Shown piece after piece: positions 6,553 through 10,066 of a stretch of 10,066 bases of DNA; position 1 is the stretch's first letter; the number at the start of each line of letters is the position of its first letter. Made by a program: the position numbers and the translations under genes. This DNA comes from Desulfobacteraceae bacterium (lineage in GTDB: Bacteria; Desulfobacterota; Desulfobacteria; Desulfobacterales; SURF-7). Under the pieces are notes generated by a model that did no database searches, was not told the origin of the DNA, and saw only the letters and a list, made by a program, of their open reading frames with translations. The stretch lies in NCBI GenBank assembly GCA_030618925.1, contig JAUXCK010000067.1, positions 1 to 10,066 on the forward strand. Reading direction: 5' to 3'.

Positions 6553-7266
6553 TTAATAAAGTTTATCTGACAGCAGGATGGCTTCGGCAATTTCACGTAC
6601 GGATTTGCGGGAATCCATGCTTTGTTTTTGTATCCATCGGTGGGCTTCATCTCCTTTCATGTCACGACGGCGCATGATAACCTCTTTGGCGCGTTCCAGC
6701 AGTTTACGGGTCTTAAGCTCCTCCTGGATCACCCTGGTTTTAACCATGAGTTCGGTATTCATTATGGCGACAGCCGCCTGGTTGGCAATTGTGCGGATCA
6801 TGTTTATCTCGGTTTCGGAAAAATCGTGGGGCATGGCAGTAAAGCAATTAAGCACGCCGATCACTTTTTTGCCCTTAACCTGAAGCGGCATACCCACCAT
6901 GGATACCAGATTCAGCTTTTTGGCCATCTCTTTTTCCTTGAACCTTGGTTCCTTTAAGACATCCTTGACAAGGAGAGGGCGATTGTGGGTTGCCACATAC
7001 CCCACAACACCTTCGTTCATCATAAGCGTTCGGTCCTTGACATAATCATGGTCTATGGCCTGGGTCGCCTTAAGCCGAATTGTTTTAGATTTGTCATTGT
7101 CATCAATCAGCCACAGGGAGCAGATTTCCACCCCTGTTACTTTGGCGGTCACCATTACGATCAATTTAAGAATATCTTCAAGATATTGATCAGACGTGAT
7201 TGCCTGGCTGATCTGCATGAGGGCCTTGATATATTTTTCATAAATTTCAGGATTGTCTTTTTCCAT
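6553..7266 (-). CDS. GAF-ANTAR domain RNA-binding antitermination regulator
   Basis: A 237-residue cytoplasmic protein with two domains. A GAF sensor covers about residues 20-170, with GEGVVGYVA-type motifs (85-92 region) and VGMPLQVKGKKVIGVLN at 124-140. A C-terminal ANTAR domain covers about 176-232, with the family's spaced pattern RKLLERAKEVIMRR (187-200), EAHRWIQKQSMDSRKSVREIAEAI (207-230 region). ANTAR domains bind paired hexaloop RNA hairpins and prevent transcription termination (EutV, AmiR, NasR families). There is no receiver domain, so activity is probably controlled by a ligand or partner at the GAF domain rather than by phosphorylation. The gene starts 18 bp after the sigma-54 activator and ends 28 bp before carB, a compact operon. 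The Shine-Dalgarno is weak (AAGG about 13 nt upstream), so translational coupling is likely. The likely target is the glutamate synthase leader at 3047-3128. Domain assignment is strong; the ligand is unknown. Confidence 0.9.
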   Translation of the reverse strand: MEKDNPEIYEKYIKALMQISQAITSDQYLEDILKLIVMVTAKVTGVEICSLWLIDDNDKSKTIRLKATQAIDHDYVKDRTLMMNEGVVGYVATHNRPLLVKDVLKEPRFKEKEMAKKLNLVSMVGMPLQVKGKKVIGVLNCFTAMPHDFSETEINMIRTIANQAAVAIMNTELMVKTRVIQEELKTRKLLERAKEVIMRRRDMKGDEAHRWIQKQSMDSRKSVREIAEAILLSDKLY

Positions 7267-7284
7267 GTCTAAGAGCCCTTAAAA

Positions 7285-8808
7285 TTAACGGTAATGTCGG
7301 TAGTCGATATGATATCTGTTTGCCTTATAGGAAAATTTACGGACGGTTGTTTTGAGAAGCACTGCAGCGTCCGTGATATTTCCCCGCACATTTTTTAGTG
7401 CGTCAATAATCATTTCCTGTTCAAGGTTTGCCACGGCTTCTTCAAGAGACCTTGAAGGCAGGGTATCGGATTCCACACCGGTTTGAAGCGTTGCCGGAAG
7501 GTGAAAACTGTGTATCACCTCCTCCTCACACAAGAGGACAGCACGTTCTATACAATTTTCAAGCTCCCTGACATTCCCGGGCCAGTGGTAGCTCATAAAC
7601 ATGTCGATGGCCGGGGTGGAAAACCGCTTAATCTTTTTATCATTTTCCGCATTGTATTTTTCAAGAAAAAAATCAGATAGAAGCAGAATATCCGTCTTCC
7701 GTTCCCGAAGCGGCGGGATAAAAATCGGGAAAACGTTCAGGCGGTAATACAGGTCGCTTCTAAAGCTCTCTTCCTCCACAGATTGTTCAAGGTTTTTGTT
7801 TGTGGCAGCAATAATTCGCACATCCGTTTTGATGATTTTCTGCCCCCCAACCCGCTCAAACTCTTTTTCCTGAAGCACGCGAAGAAGTTTTACCTGCATG
7901 TCCATATCGATTGATCCCACTTCATCAAGAAATATGGTCCCTTTGTTGGCGAGTTCGAATTTTCCCGGTTTTTGTTTAAAAGCCCCTGTAAAAGCCCCCT
8001 TCTCGTGCCCGAAAAGATCGCTTTCAATGAGATTGACCGGGATTGCTGCGCAGTTAATCTTGATAAAGGGACGCGTTGCCCGTGGACTGTTATAGTGTAT
8101 TGAATTCGCAACAAGCTCCTTTCCCGTTCCGCTTTCCCCCCGTATGAGCACAAGGGTGTTGCTGCGGGAGACCTGGGAAATCATCTGATACACCTCACGC
8201 ATTTTGTTGCTGTTGCCGATGATGTTGTTAAATCGATATTTATTTTCAAGTTCATTCTGCAGTCTTATGTTCTCTTCCCGTAACCGTTCTTTTTCAGTAC
8301 GGATTGTTTCAAGGTGAATCACATGATTTGCAATCATGGTTGCAACCACGGACATGAATTTTCTCCCATCAGCCAGAGAATAGGATTTTTCGTAAGGCTT
8401 ATCCACACTGATCGCCCCGATTACCTGATTCCCTTTTTTAACCGGGACACATATAAAAGAAAGCGCCTGGTCCTTGCTGGTTTTTCTTGTGGCTGTGCGG
8501 TCTAAAAATGCCGGCTCTTCGCTTATTTTGGGTATGGTAACGGCTTTTCCCGTCTGGATGACTTTACCCGTAACCCCTTCGCCAAGTTTGTATTTCCCTT
8601 TTTGGATGGCGCGTTTGGAGATGCCATGGGCAATTTCGATACTTATGTCATTGCGTAGGCGATTTAATATTGATATAGTGCCGCGAACCATGCCCATTGA
8701 ATCTGACAGGATTTTCAGAACAGTATATAATGATTTTTCCAGGTCAAAGTGTTCATTTAGGGCTTTACTGATTTCATATAATAGGGTAACTTTTTCGATC
8801 TGTTTCAT
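7285..8808 (-). CDS. NifA-like sigma-54-dependent transcriptional activator (GAF-AAA+-HTH)
   Basis: A 507-residue enhancer-binding protein with the NifA layout. The GAF domain spans about 5-165, including GEGVTGKVIQTGKAVTIPKISEEPAFLDRT (76-105 region, characteristic of NifA-type GAF). A charged coiled linker covers 168-192. The AAA+ domain spans about 195-430, with Walker A GESGTGKE (224-231), the sigma-54 contact loop GAFTGA (271-276), Walker B TIFLDEVG (291-298), arginine-finger region FRSDLYYRLNV (349-359) and WPGNVREL (409-416). A Fis-type helix-turn-helix sits near 475-500. It would activate sigma-54 promoters of nitrogen genes. The cysteine pattern of oxygen-sensitive NifA is not present (Cys419 and Cys427 only, in this region). 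The Shine-Dalgarno is weak. First gene of a regulator-regulator-carB operon, with promoter 8880-8908. NifA itself or another nitrogen activator cannot be separated from sequence alone. Confidence 0.9.
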   Translation of the reverse strand: MKQIEKVTLLYEISKALNEHFDLEKSLYTVLKILSDSMGMVRGTISILNRLRNDISIEIAHGISKRAIQKGKYKLGEGVTGKVIQTGKAVTIPKISEEPAFLDRTATRKTSKDQALSFICVPVKKGNQVIGAISVDKPYEKSYSLADGRKFMSVVATMIANHVIHLETIRTEKERLREENIRLQNELENKYRFNNIIGNSNKMREVYQMISQVSRSNTLVLIRGESGTGKELVANSIHYNSPRATRPFIKINCAAIPVNLIESDLFGHEKGAFTGAFKQKPGKFELANKGTIFLDEVGSIDMDMQVKLLRVLQEKEFERVGGQKIIKTDVRIIAATNKNLEQSVEEESFRSDLYYRLNVFPIFIPPLRERKTDILLLSDFFLEKYNAENDKKIKRFSTPAIDMFMSYHWPGNVRELENCIERAVLLCEEEVIHSFHLPATLQTGVESDTLPSRSLEEAVANLEQEMIIDALKNVRGNITDAAVLLKTTVRKFSYKANRYHIDYRHYR

Positions 8809-8858
8809 AAGATGTCTTCATGTCCCTGAACAGGTTGGGAGCGAATGAATGAAATGGA

Positions 8859-8892
8859 AAATAATTACAAATTTGTAAGGTTGTAATTATTT
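8859..8892. promoter_or_regulatory. Large dyad over the regulator-operon promoter (candidate operator)
   Basis: AAATAATTACAA (8859-8870) and TTGTAATTATTT (8881-8892) are a perfect 12-bp inverted repeat with a 10-bp spacer. Inside it, TTACAAATTTGTAA (8865-8878) is a second perfect palindrome. The result is three TTGTAA-type half-sites at 8-bp spacing (8865, 8873, 8881). The dyad covers the proposed -10 element and start site of the sigma-54-activator operon, the classical position for a repressor operator. It is AT-rich with no U-tract, so a terminator role is unlikely. The binding protein is unknown. Confidence 0.55.
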
Positions 8893-8908
8893 AGAAATCG
8901 GTTGTCAA
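8880..8908 (-). promoter_or_regulatory. Sigma-70-type promoter of the activator-ANTAR-carB operon
   Basis: On the minus strand a consensus TTGACA (8903-8908) is followed after 17 bp by TACAAC (8880-8885), 4 of 6 matches to TATAAT. The start site would be near 8873, giving a leader of about 65 nt to the ATG at 8808. It overlaps the dyad at 8859-8892. No sigma-54 element was found upstream of this operon. Confidence 0.5.
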
Positions 8909-8910
8909 AT

Positions 8911-8980
8911 AGAATTTTCATTAGATGCCAAAAGTTTTTTATGACGGGTTTTATTTAAATGGCGCCCGAATGAAAATTCT
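8911..8980. repeat. Long inverted repeat between the divergent operons
   Basis: AGAATTTTCATT (8911-8922) and AATGAAAATTCT (8969-8980) are perfect 12-bp complements. Partial pairing continues inward (ATGCC near 8925-8929 with GGCGC near 8961-8965, using wobbles). The loop is about 30 nt. It lies just upstream of the -35 of the minus-strand operon, within the 320-bp region before glnA. It could be the end structure of a small repeat element or a regulatory dyad. No coding sequence is supported here. Confidence 0.55.
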
Positions 8981-8984
8981 TTAA

Positions 8985-9110
8985 ATTTGGTTCGCTGGGT
9001 TTTGCTTTCATCCCGTTGAATCGTTCGTGCGTCGATGACTAAGTGTTGGGTTTCGCTGCGTTCTACCCAACCTGCCAGGACAAGAAACACGCAACTCACT
9101 AACATAAAAT
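8985..9110. repeat. Likely dispersed intergenic repeat upstream of glnA
   Basis: The segment contains a hairpin, GTTGGGT (9045-9051) with ACCCAAC (9065-9071), around a TTCGCTGCG-containing loop. On the minus strand a frame reads GWVERSETQH, a peptide string I recognise as recurring in many spurious predicted proteins because the underlying DNA is a widespread proteobacterial extragenic repeat. Exact boundaries cannot be fixed from one copy. No glnA promoter of either sigma-70 or sigma-54 type could be identified with confidence in it. Confidence 0.45.
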
Positions 9111-9128
9111 GCAACCGGAGGGGTGACA

Positions 9129-10066
9129 ATGAATTGCCAAACAATGGATGATGTAAAAAGAATTGTAAAGGAAAAAGATATCAGCTTTATTCAGTTCTGG
9201 TTTACGGATGTATTGGGGGTTCTAAAAAGTTTTGCCATTACGACATCGGAACTGGAGGAAGGATTGAGTGAAGGCATGGGGTTTGACGGTTCTTCCATAG
9301 AAGGTTTTGCGCGTATTGAAGAAAGTGATATGATCGCCAAACCGGATCCGTCCACATTCCAGTTTGTTCCGTGGCGGAGCGGGGAACAGCCTGTTGCCCG
9401 CATGTTCTGTGATATTCTTGAGCCGGATGGTACATCCTACGTGGGTGATCCCCGTTACATCTTTAAGCGGCTTCTAAAAAGAGTGGCGGAAAAGGGATAT
9501 TCGTTTCATGTGGGGCCTGAATTGGAATATTTTTATTTTAAGGACAGCACCAGCACCCAGATTCTTGATAAAGGCGGTTATTTTGATTCACGGCCCATGG
9601 ATTTGGGAGGGGATTTGAGGAGAGAAACTATTTTTGCCCTCCAGGCAATGGATATTGAGGTTGAATACAGCCATCATGAAGTGGCCCCGAGCCAGCATGA
9701 AATCGACCTCCGGTATAACGAGGGCCTGAAAATGGCCGATATTACCATGACTTACCGTATGGTCGTTAAGGAGATTGCCCGGCAAAACGGCGTATACGCG
9801 ACGTTTATGCCCAAACCGGTATTTGGTGAAAATGGAAGCGGTATGCATGTCCATCAGTCACTTTTCAAGGAGGGGCGAAATGTGTTTTTTAACCCTGACG
9901 CCAAATATAATTTGTCTGATCTTGCCAAATATTATATTGCGGGTATACTTCGCCATGCACCCGAAATGACGGCCGTGACAAACCAGTGGGTCAACTCATA
10001 CAAGCGGCTGGTCCCCGGGTATGAGGCACCGGTGTATGTGTCATGGGCTAACAGGAACAGGTCTGC
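9129..10066 (+). CDS. glnA: Glutamine synthetase type I (3' end outside window)
   Basis: The first 312 residues of an enzyme of about 440-470. It condenses glutamate and ammonia with ATP to form glutamine, as a cytoplasmic dodecamer. Visible signatures are FDGSSIEGF (52-60), GPELEYF with metal-ligand glutamates (129-135), EVAPSQHEID (184-193), and KPVFGENGSGMHVHQSL (229-245) with the ATP-site and catalytic region. PGYEAPVYVSWANRNRS (297-312) runs to the window edge. ATG at 9129 has GGAGG (9117-9121) with a 7-nt spacer. The adenylylation tyrosine of GSI-beta enzymes would lie in the missing part, so covalent control cannot be judged; the APVYVSW wording is more like GSI-alpha. It is divergent from the nitrogen-regulator operon, separated by about 320 bp of repeat-rich DNA. 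Confidence 0.95.
   Translation, partial: MNCQTMDDVKRIVKEKDISFIQFWFTDVLGVLKSFAITTSELEEGLSEGMGFDGSSIEGFARIEESDMIAKPDPSTFQFVPWRSGEQPVARMFCDILEPDGTSYVGDPRYIFKRLLKRVAEKGYSFHVGPELEYFYFKDSTSTQILDKGGYFDSRPMDLGGDLRRETIFALQAMDIEVEYSHHEVAPSQHEIDLRYNEGLKMADITMTYRMVVKEIARQNGVYATFMPKPVFGENGSGMHVHQSLFKEGRNVFFNPDAKYNLSDLAKYYIAGILRHAPEMTAVTNQWVNSYKRLVPGYEAPVYVSWANRNRS

Noticed and set aside
6525..6650. A 42-residue N-terminal extension of CarB from an ATG at 6650.
   Set aside because: It overlaps the end of the GAF-ANTAR gene, does not resemble CarB, and the ATG at 6524 has a good ribosome binding site and the family's usual start.
9087..9104. A possible sigma-54 promoter (GG followed by GC) upstream of glnA.
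   Set aside because: There are 11 bases between GG and GC where the sigma-54 element requires 10, and the flanking bases do not match TGGCAC/TTGC.
8905..9144. A 79-residue minus-strand reading frame containing GWVERSETQH.
   Set aside because: The peptide string is a known artefact of dispersed intergenic repeats, the frame runs over the glnA start and ribosome binding site, and it has no supporting ribosome binding site.
1..10066. CRISPR arrays, tRNA or rRNA genes, insertion sequences or phage genes.
   Set aside because: No regularly spaced direct repeats, no cloverleaf or rRNA-like sequence, and no transposase, integrase or phage-like protein was found on either strand.

Overview
The window looks like chromosomal DNA of a free-living anaerobic proteobacterium, most likely a Desulfobacterota (sulfate-reducer-like) genome. 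The hints are a stand-alone 'archaeal-type' FMN glutamate synthase with an N-terminal cysteine cluster, a NifA-type sigma-54 activator, moderate GC by eye, and short palindromic repeats between genes. This assignment is an inference; no rRNA or other taxonomic marker is present.

Layout, left to right. Positions 1-66 hold a degenerate hexamer tandem repeat. A class IV (branched-chain-type) aminotransferase lies at 119-1021 on the minus strand. A strong terminator (1206-1242) and a REP-like hairpin (1257-1277) separate it from a glutamate synthase FMN-domain gene (1302-2957, minus). Upstream of that gene, 2958-3326 is densely regulatory. It holds the probable terminator of the next operon (3212-3238), a sigma-70-type promoter (3183-3211), and a roughly 220-nt leader with two hexaloop hairpins (3102-3128 and 3070-3089), the second overlapping an intrinsic terminator (3047-3082). 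A three-gene minus-strand operon follows: a GAF-AAA+-HTH sigma-54 activator (7285-8808), then a GAF-ANTAR RNA-binding regulator (6553-7266), then carB (3327-6524). Its promoter (8880-8908) overlaps a large dyad (8859-8892). A 320-bp intergenic region with inverted repeats separates this operon from a divergent glutamine synthetase gene (9129 to the window end, plus strand, truncated).

How it fits together. Every metabolic gene handles amino nitrogen: GlnA fixes ammonia into glutamine, the glutamate synthase makes glutamate, CarB uses glutamine nitrogen for carbamoyl phosphate, and the aminotransferase probably exchanges nitrogen with glutamate. The two regulators suggest two levels of control, one at sigma-54 promoters and one at the level of RNA. 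The main discovery-type signal is that the glutamate synthase leader matches the known two-hexaloop target of ANTAR antiterminators (A at loop position 1, G at position 4, second stem exclusive with a terminator), while an ANTAR protein is encoded about 3.5 kb upstream. The proposed regulator and its proposed RNA target are therefore both in the window.
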